Source of the DNA: an uncultured Chloroflexota bacterium | GTDB taxonomy: Bacteria; Chloroflexota; Anaerolineae; Anaerolineales; Anaerolineaceae | Assembly: GCA_902786265.1 (NCBI GenBank) | Contig: CADACE010000020.1 | Location: 2,428 to 66,427 of the forward strand | Length of the DNA stretch: 64,000 nucleotides | Direction: 5' to 3' | Shown here: positions 24,540-33,361 of the stretch, piece by piece | How the letters are laid out: each line of letters starts with the position of its first letter | Position numbering within the stretch: the first letter of the stretch is position 1 | Notes under the pieces: model-generated | The model's input: only the letters and a program-made list of their open reading frames with translations | Told to the model about the DNA's origin: nothing | The model's database searches: none | Position numbers and translations under genes: made by a program

Positions 24540-25226
24540 TTATTTCCCCTGACTGCTCTCTGACATTTCCGTTTCGTTTTCCGCAAGGCTCTGCTCCTTT
24601 TCCGGATCATCGGTGACAGAACGCAGAATATTCTTCAGCAGCCATGAACAGATCAGCGCGCATAAGCCTTCCCCGAGAATAAACATGGGCGTGAAGACGC
24701 TCACGATGATCCAGAACATCACAAAATGAATGGCGAACATCAGGATCGTGGCAAACAGATAATGTGTCCCGATCAGGAAAGCATTTTTGAGCATGGCAAT
24801 GTTTGTATTGTCAACACTCGCGAGCAGCGGGAACACATGGAGCATTACGATCACATAAATTACCGCCGCGGCGATGACGATTGCCAGAAGCAGGGTCCAG
24901 ATAACAGCAGGAGCACCGGTGGAATTTGCCCGTAAGTGCCAGAGAATATAACCGTCTCCGCCGAGAATAACGCCTGCCGCCAGCAGGATGAGCCACAGAA
25001 TAGTTGCCTGCTTAAAATTCTGTTTGAAAGACCGGAAAAACAGGGCAGCCGCGGAAAAATCCTCTTCCCGGACGATCTTCAGACAGGCATAATACAGCGC
25101 GGTCGTTGACGCACCGATCGTGATGACCGGCAGAGAACAGACCATCCACAGCAGGTTCAGGAAGCAGGCATAGCACAGCTTCACCATGATCCGTCCGAAT
25201 TTGCTGTCAAAAGAAAAGTGCTTCAT
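24540..25226 (-). CDS. YesL-family membrane protein (DUF624)
   Basis: 228 residues with five or six helices. The N-terminal LLWMVCSLPVITIGASTTALYY is the diagnostic segment of DUF624/YesL proteins, found in sugar-uptake gene clusters of Bacillota and relatives; their biochemical role is unknown. The C-terminal tail (DDPEKEQSLAENETEMSESS) is acidic and soluble. Start ATG has GGAG close before it and lies 10 bases after the LacI-type gene's stop, so the regulator, YesL and the next gene are one operon. Confidence 0.85.
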   Translation of the reverse strand: MKHFSFDSKFGRIMVKLCYACFLNLLWMVCSLPVITIGASTTALYYACLKIVREEDFSAAALFFRSFKQNFKQATILWLILLAAGVILGGDGYILWHLRANSTGAPAVIWTLLLAIVIAAAVIYVIVMLHVFPLLASVDNTNIAMLKNAFLIGTHYLFATILMFAIHFVMFWIIVSVFTPMFILGEGLCALICSWLLKNILRSVTDDPEKEQSLAENETEMSESSQGK

Positions 25227-25236
25227 CCCGGCTCCA

Positions 25237-26298
25237 TCATTGCTCAGCGTTTTTAGGCTGCGGTGCCGATTCCCGCCAGATCAGGTACGTCTCCGTATAA
25301 GCGGTACGGAAATCCAGGGACGGATTCTCGATGCGGGAAATGAGCAGGTGCATTGCGGAATAAGCCATGATCTGTGTATGGATATGTACCGTGGTCAGAG
25401 ATGGCTGTATCAGTATAGATTCAGCGGAATCATCAAAACCAACGATCATGACATCATCCGGAACATTTTTCCCCAGCTTACGCAGGGAAAACATGACGTC
25501 AGTAGCGACAAAATCATTCGCACAGATAAACAGATCCGGTAATTCCGGCAAATTCTGCAGAAAGGGAATTATTTCTTCAGCATGATTTTCACTGATAATA
25601 AATTCTTCCCGAACCGGTTCATCTGCGAGCATCATGGCTCCGCGAAAGGCCATGTAGCGTTCAAAAAAGGATTCGCAGTGACGGAAATCTCCGATGAAAC
25701 CGATCCTGCGTTTTCCCGCTTTCAGCATTTCAATGGTGAGTTGAAAGATCCCGGTGGTGTTTTCCATATAAAGCTGGTCTGCGGGAAGGGTTCTGCCATC
25801 CAGTTTCGCCGGACCGTCCACAAAGAGAACCGGGATGTCAAGACCGCAGATCATCAGGTCATAGTCCCAGTTGAACATCTCAAAACAGATGATCCCTGTT
25901 GTCCGCTCCGGGGAAAAGGTGATAGGCAATGTCCGGTTTTTGATATTTTCCGGAGATACCCGATGGGTATTGAGCGTATAACCGAGTGCGGATAATTCCT
26001 GCTGAAAGCGATCGAGCATAAGTGAAGAAAAATGTGACGGATTCAGATATATCGAGGTAAAGAGAGCTACTTCGCCTCTGAACCCATAGCCTTCCTGTTT
26101 GTTTGGGGCATTATCCCGGATATCTTTCAATGCCTGAACGTATGAAAACTGTTTGTAACCCATTTCGATTGCTTTTTGCAGGATCTTTTCCCGTGTACCA
26201 TCAGCCAGCCCATCAGAGTTGTTGATGGCTTTTGATACCGTATTCCGCGAGATTCCCAGTTCATCTGCAATATCCTGTATGGTTACTCTTTTTTTCAT
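25237..26298 (-). CDS. LacI-family transcriptional regulator
   Basis: 353 residues. N-terminal helix-turn-helix and hinge helix: VTIQDIADELGISRNTVSKA then GYKQFSYVQA. The periplasmic-binding-like effector domain follows (TTGIICFEMFN, GFIGDFRHCES, DLFICANDFVATDVM, VPDDVMIVGFDDS, LTTVHIHTQIMAYSAM). This is the branch with an AYSAMHLLISRI helix. It is divergent from the LplBCA-type importer, whose promoter is flanked by perfect TGTGCA-type palindromes; these are its most likely operators. Ligand is probably the imported sugar. Confidence 0.93.
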   Translation of the reverse strand: MKKRVTIQDIADELGISRNTVSKAINNSDGLADGTREKILQKAIEMGYKQFSYVQALKDIRDNAPNKQEGYGFRGEVALFTSIYLNPSHFSSLMLDRFQQELSALGYTLNTHRVSPENIKNRTLPITFSPERTTGIICFEMFNWDYDLMICGLDIPVLFVDGPAKLDGRTLPADQLYMENTTGIFQLTIEMLKAGKRRIGFIGDFRHCESFFERYMAFRGAMMLADEPVREEFIISENHAEEIIPFLQNLPELPDLFICANDFVATDVMFSLRKLGKNVPDDVMIVGFDDSAESILIQPSLTTVHIHTQIMAYSAMHLLISRIENPSLDFRTAYTETYLIWRESAPQPKNAEQ

Positions 26299-26612
26299 CG
26301 CTTCTGCCTTTCAAAATATTGAACCCGGACCGTTCAGGTACTCTTTTGCCTTCAGGTATACAAATTACTGCATTTTTAATTATTCCGAATAAAAGTTCAT
26401 CCGGTCTTATTCAGGTCTTATGCGATCACTGCGCTGAAACCTGATATGTTAAATATTAGCATAAGATTATGCAAATGTCAAATTTAAATAATGCAAATTC
26501 CTTTTTTGCTGTTGTGCAATTTTAACACATTTCAACCGATGCCATTCAAGTGTAAAATGAGACGTTCGGGAGACAGTTTGTTGAAAAGAAAAAGTCCATT
26601 GATAGCAAAAAA
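26299..26612. other. AT-rich divergent intergenic region
   Basis: No gene is visible. It holds the unassigned promoter of the LacI-type gene, two ATGCAAAT words (26469 and 26491 areas) and a half-site TTGTGCAATTTT near 26512, which resembles half of the palindromes at 26613 and 26751 and may be a weak third operator. Confidence 0.4.
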
Positions 26613-26626
26613 TGTGCAAATGCACA
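26613..26626. promoter_or_regulatory. Palindromic operator candidate O1
   Basis: TGTGCA-AA-TGCACA, perfect 6-2-6 dyad, upstream of the importer promoter. It shares its half-site with the palindrome at 26751. Confidence 0.65.
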
Positions 26627-26697
26627 ATTTTTTTTACGCTTTTCCATGAAGATTGTGACGATTGTAATATATTGTAAAAATTGCCCGATTTTATTTA

Positions 26698-26726
26698 TTG
26701 ACAAATTGCTATAACAATGATAACAT
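26698..26726 (+). promoter_or_regulatory. Promoter of the LplBCA-type importer
   Basis: TTGACA (26698-26703), 17-base spacer, TAACAT (26721-26726). It lies between two palindromes of the same half-site. It also shows that the longer in-frame start at 26717 of the first permease gene cannot be used. Confidence 0.7.
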
Positions 26727-26750
26727 ATTTAGATACTACAGTCCGGGATA

Positions 26751-26762
26751 GTGCAATTGCAC
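26751..26762. promoter_or_regulatory. Palindromic operator candidate O2
   Basis: GTGCAATTGCAC, perfect 12-base palindrome 25 bases after the -10 box. Centre-to-centre distance to the copy at 26613 is 137 bases, close to 13 helical turns. A repressor here would block initial transcription. Confidence 0.65.
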
Positions 26763-26809
26763 AATTTGTTTACTTCCGGCGGATGAAAGAAGGGTTAGAA
26801 GGAGGTTTT

Positions 26810-27754
26810 ATGAACAAAGCTTCAGTCAAACCTGCGCCAAAAGCAGGATTCAACAGAACCCTGCATAACACGTGGGTCTATGTGCGGCAGCACTGGCAGC
26901 TGTATGTATTATTTATGCTGCCCGCTTTCGCGCTTACTGTAATTTTCCGTTATATCCCGATGGGCGGTATTGCGATCGCTTTCACGGACTATAACCCGAT
27001 CCGTGGTATTTTCGCGAGTGACTGGGTAGGATTCAGACATTTTCAGCGTTTTCTCTCCTCTCCTGACTTTCTGAAATACCTTGTAAATACCCTGAAGCTG
27101 AGCGTATACGGGCTGCTTTGGGGCTTCCCGGCGCCGATCCTGCTGGCTTTTCTGCTGAACCGCATCCTCAGCCAGAAAACAAAGCAGAACATCCAGCTCG
27201 TGCTTTACATGCCGAACTTCATCTCGGTCATCGTGCTCTGCGGTATTGTCCGTATCCTGCTTTCTCCGACCGGTATGATCAATTCTCTCCTGGGAACCCG
27301 TACGAATTTCATGACCATGCCTTCTGCCTTCCGAACGATTTATATCGCCTCCGGTATCTGGCAGGGCGCAGGTTGGGCGTCTATCATTTATACCGCTGCT
27401 CTTTCCAATGCTTCTAAAGATCAGAAGGAAGCAGCGATCATTGACGGCGCCAATATCGTTCAGCAGATCATCGCTGTTGAATGGCCGGCGATCAAAGATA
27501 CAGTCCTCATCCAGTTCATCATGTCCGTCGGGAACATCATGAGCGTCGGTTTTGAAAAAGCTTACGCGCTGCAGACGGACCTGAACCTCGGGACATCCGA
27601 AATCATCTCCACCTATGTTTACAAAAAAGGTCTTCTGGATGGTGACTACGGTTTCTCAACCGCTGTCGGCCTTTTCAATACGGTCATCAACGTTGTTCTG
27701 CTGGTCTCCATGAACGCAATCGTCAAAAAGATGAATGAAGGAAAGGGGATCTAA
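26810..27754 (+). CDS. ABC transporter permease (LplB type)
   Basis: 314 residues, six helices, of the LplB/YtcP-associated sugar permease group: YVLFMLPAFALTVIFRYIPM, GGIAIAFTDYNPIRG and the coupling loop EAAIIDGANIVQQIIAVEWP. Start ATG 26810 follows AAGGAGG; the in-frame extension to 26717 would start before the -10 box and is rejected. It forms the channel with the LplC-type gene 2 bases downstream. Known relatives import complex oligosaccharides, with an ATPase encoded elsewhere (MsmX in Bacillus subtilis). Confidence 0.93.
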   Translation: MNKASVKPAPKAGFNRTLHNTWVYVRQHWQLYVLFMLPAFALTVIFRYIPMGGIAIAFTDYNPIRGIFASDWVGFRHFQRFLSSPDFLKYLVNTLKLSVYGLLWGFPAPILLAFLLNRILSQKTKQNIQLVLYMPNFISVIVLCGIVRILLSPTGMINSLLGTRTNFMTMPSAFRTIYIASGIWQGAGWASIIYTAALSNASKDQKEAAIIDGANIVQQIIAVEWPAIKDTVLIQFIMSVGNIMSVGFEKAYALQTDLNLGTSEIISTYVYKKGLLDGDYGFSTAVGLFNTVINVVLLVSMNAIVKKMNEGKGI

Positions 27755-27756
27755 CC

Positions 27757-28677
27757 ATGCAAGCAACAGCTGTTCAACCCAAGAAGAGAAGTGAATTCTC
27801 GAAGAACACACCGGGGGATAAAATACTCCTCATCATCGGTTACGTTATCCTCGGACTTTTCGTTGTCGCGATCATCCTGCCGGTGGTGTACATTATCCTG
27901 GCGTCTTTTATTGACCCGATCACCCTGCAGAACACCGGGCTGACCTTTGATTTCAGCAAATGGACCACGATGGCTTATCAGCGTGTTTTGTCCAACAGTC
28001 AGATCTGGACCGGTTTCGGCAATGCGCTGCTTTATTCCGTCCTTTTCACCATTGTATCGGTAGTCGTGACGCTGCTTGCGGCCTACCCGATGTCCCGGGC
28101 GGATTTCAAAGGCAAGGCATTCTTCAATACGATCTTTGTCATCACCATGTTCTTCGGCGGCGGTCTGATCCCGACCTATTTGCTCATCAGTGACCTCGGA
28201 ATGCTGGATACGATCTGGGCGATCCTGCTCCCCGGCGCCTTCAGTGTCTGGAACATGATCATTGCCCGTACCTATTATATGGGCATCCCGAAAGACCTTC
28301 AGGAAGCTGCTGAAATCGACGGCGCCTCTGAAATGGTCTACTTTTTCCAGATCCTGCTGCCGGTCTGCTCCCCGATCATCGCTACCATCGCCATGTGGCA
28401 GTTCGTCGGGATGTGGAACAGCTACTTTGATGCCATGGTCTACCTCAACAGTGCATCCAAACAGCCGCTGCAGCTGGTCCTGCGCTCCATCCTGATCCAG
28501 AACCAGCCGGAACCGGGTATGGTCTCCGATATGCAGTCCACTGCCGAACGCGCGCAGCTTGCTGAACTGTTGAAGTATGCGACCATCATCATCTCCAGCC
28601 TTCCGCTGCTGATCATGTACCCCTTCTTCCAGAAGTATTTCGACAACGGTATTATGGCCGGTGCCGTTAAGGGGTAA
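27757..28677 (+). CDS. ABC transporter permease (LplC type)
   Basis: 306 residues with six helices, the coupling loop EAAEIDGASEMVYFFQILLP, and a C-terminal FDNGIMAGAVKG tail typical of LplC/YtcP. It starts 2 bases after the LplB-type stop, behind a ribosome site (AAAGGGG) inside that gene. Codon use is strongly biased to C-ending codons, more so than in the minus-strand MalFGK operon, suggesting high expression. Confidence 0.93.
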   Translation: MQATAVQPKKRSEFSKNTPGDKILLIIGYVILGLFVVAIILPVVYIILASFIDPITLQNTGLTFDFSKWTTMAYQRVLSNSQIWTGFGNALLYSVLFTIVSVVVTLLAAYPMSRADFKGKAFFNTIFVITMFFGGGLIPTYLLISDLGMLDTIWAILLPGAFSVWNMIIARTYYMGIPKDLQEAAEIDGASEMVYFFQILLPVCSPIIATIAMWQFVGMWNSYFDAMVYLNSASKQPLQLVLRSILIQNQPEPGMVSDMQSTAERAQLAELLKYATIIISSLPLLIMYPFFQKYFDNGIMAGAVKG

Positions 28678-28752
28678 AATAAGGAATAAGAAATCTGAAA
28701 TAAGAAATACCGGATACAGATTCCGGGTTTCTTATTCAGATTTCAGGTTTCA
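28678..28752 (+). repeat. Degenerate repeat hairpin between permease and binding-protein genes
   Basis: Words such as GAAATCTGAAATAAGAAATA and their complements (TTTCTTATTCAGATTTC) build a hairpin of about 70 bases. It is made of short tandem words like the other intergenic tracts, and it sits where intercistronic hairpins often set the ratio of binding protein to permease. Confidence 0.65.
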
Positions 28753-28774
28753 AAAAAACTATAAGGAGAATAAA

Positions 28775-30469
28775 ATGAATAAGTTTTATAAGAGTTTGCT
28801 GGTAATTCTGGCTGTTGTCATGATGGCCGGGATGCTCGCCGCCTGCGGCAACAAAGCTGCTGATACCGGTAAATCCGGCGGCGATACAAAAACCGAGACG
28901 ACCACTACTGATGTGGATCCGGCTTCTCTCGCCTTCCCGCTGAAGGAAAAGGCAACGATCACTGCTCTGACCAACTATCCTGTCGGTTCCGAGTCTGATC
29001 CGAACAAACGCACCATCTTCAAGCGCCTGGAAGAAGCGACCAACGTTCATGTTGACTGGAAGACCATCCAGAGCGACCAGTGGGGCGACAAGATCACACT
29101 TGAAATGTCCAACATCAAGACCCTTCCCGAACTGGTTTTCAATGCCGGTTTCGGCGATACCGATCTGCTGAAGTATGCGAAGCAGGGTGTCATTATCCCG
29201 GTCGAAGATCTGATCGAAAAATACATGCCGAACCTGAAGAAAGTTTTCGAACTGGCTCCGGAATACAAGGCTATGGTCACTGATGAAAACGGTCACATCT
29301 GGGCTTTCCCGTGGATCGAACAGCTGGGTTATGAAAAGACCGCTATTCAGACCATCGGCAACATGCCTTTCATCAATACCGCATGGCTTGATTTCCTCGG
29401 CCTCCAGATGCCGGGTACCGTCGATGAATTCGAACAGGTCCTCATCGCTTTCCGCGACAACGCCGATGCCCTGAAGGCTGAATTCAACATTGACGGCGAC
29501 ATCATCCCGATGTCCTGCATCGTGAACGATGGCGACCAGGATCCTTATATCCTGATCAACGGTTTCGGCGAAGGCTATGGCGACCCGGACCGCGGCACCC
29601 ATCTTGTCCTGACCGATGACCTGAAGGTCGTCTCCGTTGCCACCTCCGAAGGCTTCAAGAAAGGCACCCAGTGGCTGCACAAGCTTTATGAAGAAAAACT
29701 GATCGATCCTGAAGCATTCACTCAGGAATGGTCTACCTACGTTGCCAAGGGTAAATCCGGACGCTATGGTGTCCTCTTCTCCTGGGACGTTGCCAACATC
29801 GCCAAACTCGAAGGTTGGGCTCCGCTGCCGGCTCTGCAGGCTGACACAAAGAACATCACCCCGCAATCCGGTTCCTTCACCTCCGGTTTCAACCGCGGCC
29901 GCTGTGTCGTGACTGTCAATGCCAAGAACCCGGCTCTGATCGCTGCCTGGATCGACCAGATGTATGATCCGTTCCAGTCCCCGCAGAACAACTGGGGTAC
30001 CTATGGTGAAGATGACGGCTTCGATATCTTCGTTCTCGGCGAAAACGAAAAGGGCGAAAAGATGCTGAAGCACGCTCCTCTTGGCGATCACTCCCCGGTG
30101 GAAGTCCGCGAAGCTGAATCCGTCAATGGTCCTCTGGCCATCCTGGACAGCTACTACGGCGTGTATGTCACCTGCCCGGATGACGCTCAGTATCGTCTGG
30201 ACTGGATCAAAGATATCTACACTCCGGATATGAACTTCAAATACGCAATGCCGAACGTCTTCATGACCGCTGATGACACCAAGACCGTTTCCGACCTCTC
30301 CGCCGATCTGCGCAAGGTCGTCAACACCGCCAAGTCCGACTGGATCATGAACGGTTTCACTGAAGATGACTGGAACAAACTCCAGAGCGACCTGAAGGCT
30401 TACAAGCTGGATGATTATATTGCCATCTATCAGAAGTATGTAGATGCCTACTACGCTGACCAGAAATAA
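28775..30469 (+). CDS. Lipoprotein sugar-binding protein (LplA/YtcQ type)
   Basis: 564 residues from ATG 28775 (ATAAGGAG before it). A signal peptide with lipobox LAAC gives a lipid-anchored protein; then a Thr/Lys linker (about residues 27-45) and a family 1 solute-binding fold with AFPLKEKATITALTNYPVG, IPVEDLIEKYMPNLKKV and VHVDWKTIQSD, as in LplA/YtcQ proteins that bind oligosaccharides. The usual length is 500-560 residues. It serves the preceding permease pair. Codon bias is extreme (mostly C-ending), fitting the very high expression of a binding protein. The upstream extension of the frame runs through the repeat hairpin and is not believed. Confidence 0.93.
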   Translation: MNKFYKSLLVILAVVMMAGMLAACGNKAADTGKSGGDTKTETTTTDVDPASLAFPLKEKATITALTNYPVGSESDPNKRTIFKRLEEATNVHVDWKTIQSDQWGDKITLEMSNIKTLPELVFNAGFGDTDLLKYAKQGVIIPVEDLIEKYMPNLKKVFELAPEYKAMVTDENGHIWAFPWIEQLGYEKTAIQTIGNMPFINTAWLDFLGLQMPGTVDEFEQVLIAFRDNADALKAEFNIDGDIIPMSCIVNDGDQDPYILINGFGEGYGDPDRGTHLVLTDDLKVVSVATSEGFKKGTQWLHKLYEEKLIDPEAFTQEWSTYVAKGKSGRYGVLFSWDVANIAKLEGWAPLPALQADTKNITPQSGSFTSGFNRGRCVVTVNAKNPALIAAWIDQMYDPFQSPQNNWGTYGEDDGFDIFVLGENEKGEKMLKHAPLGDHSPVEVREAESVNGPLAILDSYYGVYVTCPDDAQYRLDWIKDIYTPDMNFKYAMPNVFMTADDTKTVSDLSADLRKVVNTAKSDWIMNGFTEDDWNKLQSDLKAYKLDDYIAIYQKYVDAYYADQK

Positions 30470-30490
30470 GCTTTAAATTATTAACCGATA

Positions 30491-30522
30491 CCTTCCCCGT
30501 TTATCGGGGAAGGCTGTCTTAA
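30491..30522 (+). terminator. Terminator after the LplA-type gene
   Basis: Perfect stem CCTTCCCCG / CGGGGAAGG, loop TTTAT, 21 bases after the stop. The tail is only moderately T-rich, so read-through into the GH32 gene is possible. Confidence 0.7.
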
Positions 30523-30688
30523 TAAGTTAATGGGAAGTTTTCTGCTGAATCATTTATAAAATATACAGAAAGATTCCCATTTGCTGATTAAACATGGCAA
30601 AATTTTAAAAATAAGTCAATAGATATGATTCCCTGTTGACGGAAACGAATATAATATCAATCATTATCGATAAAGCTTGGAGGGAATT

Positions 30689-32176
30689 TTGACCAGCGAA
30701 ATTTTACGGGAAGCACGGCGCTACGAAGAAGTAGCCGAACAATATATCCAGAATACCGACCGGCCGGGATTCCATCTTTCCACCCGTGCCGGATGGATGA
30801 ATGATCCGAACGGATTCAGTTATTATCAGGGACAGTATCATCTTTTTTATCAATATTATCCCTACGCGGTCAAGTGGGGCCCGATGCATTGGGGCCATGC
30901 GGTCAGTGATGATCTTCTTCACTGGACTTATCTGCCGGCTGCGCTGGCTCCCGATACGCTTCCGGACCGTGACGGCTGTTTTTCGGGCAGTGCGGTCGAA
31001 CTCCCTGACGGGCGGCAGCTGCTGATCTATACCGGTGTCGTTGAAGTCGGAAGAGGCATGGGGGAACTGGAATCGGTCCGTCAGAATCAATGCATCGCCA
31101 TCGGGGACGGGTTGAATTATGAAAAATACGCCGGGAATCCCGTGATCGATTCAGATACGGCGCCTGAAGGGTGCAGCAAGGAAGATTTCCGTGACCCGAA
31201 GATCTGGAAGGAAGCTGACGGCACATACCGCTGTATCGCGTCGATTCGTCCCGCGGACGGCAGCGGCATGATCCTGCTTTATTCCAGCCCGGATGGCATT
31301 CACTGGAAATTCGAAAGCATCCTCGCCGAGAACAAAAACCGCTTCGGAAAAATGTGGGAATGTCCGGATTTCTTTGAACTGGACGGAAAATATGTGCTGC
31401 TGACCAGCCCGCAGAATATGCTGCCGGAAGGGTTTGAGTATCACAACGGGAACGGTACACTCTGCCTGATCGGTGATTTCGACAAAGAGACGAAACAGTT
31501 CCATGATGAATTTGACCAGGCGGTAGATTACGGGATCGATTTTTACGCACCGCAGACACTGCTGGCACCCGACGGACGGCGGATCATGATCGGCTGGATG
31601 CAGAACTGGGATACACTCGCGATGATCCGCAACAAAGCCCGCTGGTTCGGGCAGATGACAATCCCGCGGGAGATCTCGATCCGGAACAACCGGCTGTACC
31701 AGTGGCCGATCCGTGAACTTGACAAATTGCGCCGGAACCGTGTTGAATACCGGGATGTAGACCTGGACGGTGAACTGAGGCTGGACGGGATCCGCGGACG
31801 GCAGATCGACATGACCGTAACGATCAGGCCGGCTGAGGGTGAAAAGATCTATGAAAAATTTGCCCTCTGGTTCGGGGAAAATGAGATCTATCATACATCC
31901 CTTAGCTTCCATCCGTCAGACTCCATTATGAAGATCGACCGCAAATTCTCCGGATCAAGACGGGCGGTGATCCATCAGCGCCGCAGCAAGGTCAGCCATC
32001 AGAACGGAAAACTGACGATGCGGATCATCCTGGACCGCTTCAGCGCGGAGATTTTCGTCAATAACGGGGAACAGGTGATTACCGCGACGATTTATACAGA
32101 TCAGGAAGCTGACGGGATCAAATTTATCGCTGACGGGAAACTGGTCCTTGATGTTGAAAAGTATGAACTGGGCTGA
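30689..32176 (+). CDS. Glycoside hydrolase family 32 beta-fructosidase
   Basis: 495 residues. The nucleophile is D39 in WMNDPNG, the transition-state stabiliser is in FRDP (168-171 region) and the acid/base is E224 in WECPDFF, all canonical. A five-bladed propeller of about 320 residues is followed by a beta-sandwich ending around LVLDVEKYEL. There is no signal peptide, so it acts on imported sucrose, sucrose phosphate or fructo-oligosaccharides in the cytoplasm. The start is taken as TTG 30689 with GGAGGG before it; a TTG 12 bases earlier is the alternative and lies inside that ribosome site. It follows the LacI-controlled importer, so the importer may carry fructans. Confidence 0.93.
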   Translation: MTSEILREARRYEEVAEQYIQNTDRPGFHLSTRAGWMNDPNGFSYYQGQYHLFYQYYPYAVKWGPMHWGHAVSDDLLHWTYLPAALAPDTLPDRDGCFSGSAVELPDGRQLLIYTGVVEVGRGMGELESVRQNQCIAIGDGLNYEKYAGNPVIDSDTAPEGCSKEDFRDPKIWKEADGTYRCIASIRPADGSGMILLYSSPDGIHWKFESILAENKNRFGKMWECPDFFELDGKYVLLTSPQNMLPEGFEYHNGNGTLCLIGDFDKETKQFHDEFDQAVDYGIDFYAPQTLLAPDGRRIMIGWMQNWDTLAMIRNKARWFGQMTIPREISIRNNRLYQWPIRELDKLRRNRVEYRDVDLDGELRLDGIRGRQIDMTVTIRPAEGEKIYEKFALWFGENEIYHTSLSFHPSDSIMKIDRKFSGSRRAVIHQRRSKVSHQNGKLTMRIILDRFSAEIFVNNGEQVITATIYTDQEADGIKFIADGKLVLDVEKYELG

Positions 32177-32213
32177 GAACAGTCTGTAATCCGTATATAA
32201 TCACAAAAATATC

Positions 32214-32255
32214 AGTCAGTGGTTGGATCATTGTACACGGCCACTGACTTTTTTT
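32214..32255 (+). terminator. Terminator of the GH32 gene
   Basis: Stem AGTCAGTGG / CCACTGACT with an 18-base loop and seven T's. A second nested dyad follows (TTTTTTTCATGA 32249-32260 with its complement near 32312, CGGTTC/GGAACCG inside), which may be part of a larger structure. Confidence 0.7.
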
Positions 32256-32414
32256 CATGAAGACATACCGCGGTTCTTTCAGCGGAACCGTTTCCTGCGA
32301 TCATGAAAAAAAGGATATATGAAATCTCCGGATAAAAACAATGTGGTTTAAAAACACGAAAAATAATAAACACTGAAAATCTGCTGAAATTTACAGCCAA
32401 CATTGATAATTTCT

Positions 32415-32443
32415 TTGTCAAACCATTCCAAATATGATAAAAT
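32415..32443 (+). promoter_or_regulatory. Promoter of the phosphosignalling island
   Basis: TTGTCA (32415-32420), 17-base spacer, TAAAAT (32438-32443), about 105 bases before the first PP2C gene. The leader between them has no convincing gene. Confidence 0.7.
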
Positions 32444-32545
32444 CATAAAATGAGGTTTGGACCTTATGAGAAAAACGACATTTCAAAAATTATTACTTGA
32501 AAAAAAGTAGATTTTTGAGTGTAACAGAATCATTTATCATCAGGT

Positions 32546-33346
32546 ATGATCATGGATAAAAACATTCAGGGTGCAACTGTATTAGCAAAAGAACCAATCA
32601 GGCTGCCATGGACTGTCGGATCATGCCAGCATATCGGTTCACGTAAGGAACAACAGGACTCTTTTGGGAAAAAATACGGAATTTTCCGGGATAAAACGGT
32701 TTTGTTGGCGGTCCTTGCCGATGGCATGGGCGGCATGAAGGATGGCGCTGAATTTTCCCGTATAACCGTACAAACTCATCTCGACCAATTCGAAAGCGCA
32801 ATTAATAAATACGAAAACCCGAAAGATGTTTTATTATTCCTCGCACATGAGTCAAACTGTGCAGCAAACAAAATCTACAATCCGGACAAACCCGGCGGAA
32901 CCACATTGATATCTGCCTTTTTCTATGACAATTATATGTATTTTCTTTCTGTCGGAGACAGCCGGATCAATCTGGTCCGAAATAACAAGACATTGCAGCT
33001 GAATCGGGAACATGTTTTTGGCGCGGTATTAGATGAAAGGGCCTGGATGGGATTTATTCCGCAAGAGGATGCCGACGGAAGCATACTGAGGGACCGGCTG
33101 TTATCGTCTGTGGGTGAGCCTAAAATCCGGAGACTGGATATCATCCGAAATCCGATTGAACTTTTGCCTGGTGACAGGATCGTTCTGATGAGCGATGGGA
33201 TATACCGCACTCTGTCTGATGAGGAAATAATCAGTGATTTCACCCCGTCTCCGCAGGAATCAGCAGAGACGATCGTTGCTCATGTTGTGAGCAAAGCGAA
33301 CAAGGATCAGGATAACAACAGCATTCTGATCGTCGAGAAGGTATGA
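32546..33346 (+). CDS. PP2C-type protein phosphatase 1 (soluble)
   Basis: 266 residues, cytoplasmic. Metal and phosphate motifs: R33 and Q37-D38 in SRKEQQD, D59-G-M-G-G63, SVGDSRINLV, VLMSDGIYR and a C-terminal DQDNNSILIVE. These are the motifs of bacterial Stp-type phosphoserine/threonine phosphatases. A second start ATG at 32552 is closer to the weak CAGGT ribosome site. It is the first gene of a cluster with two kinases and several FHA proteins, so it probably removes phosphate from the same substrates. It is a paralogue of the next gene. Confidence 0.92.
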   Translation: MIMDKNIQGATVLAKEPIRLPWTVGSCQHIGSRKEQQDSFGKKYGIFRDKTVLLAVLADGMGGMKDGAEFSRITVQTHLDQFESAINKYENPKDVLLFLAHESNCAANKIYNPDKPGGTTLISAFFYDNYMYFLSVGDSRINLVRNNKTLQLNREHVFGAVLDERAWMGFIPQEDADGSILRDRLLSSVGEPKIRRLDIIRNPIELLPGDRIVLMSDGIYRTLSDEEIISDFTPSPQESAETIVAHVVSKANKDQDNNSILIVEKV

Positions 33347-33361
33347 GAAGGAGAGGGCAAG

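Noticed and set aside
26717..26809. N-terminal extension of the LplB-type permease
   Set aside because: It would start before the -10 box and read through an operator; ATG 26810 has a strong ribosome site.
28736..30091. 451-codon antisense ORF opposite the LplA-type gene
   Set aside because: Produced by the strong C-ending codon bias of the real gene; no ribosome site or domain.
32450..32506. Short leader peptides before the first PP2C gene
   Set aside because: Two overlapping frames of 14-16 codons exist, but neither has a ribosome site or a regulatory codon run.
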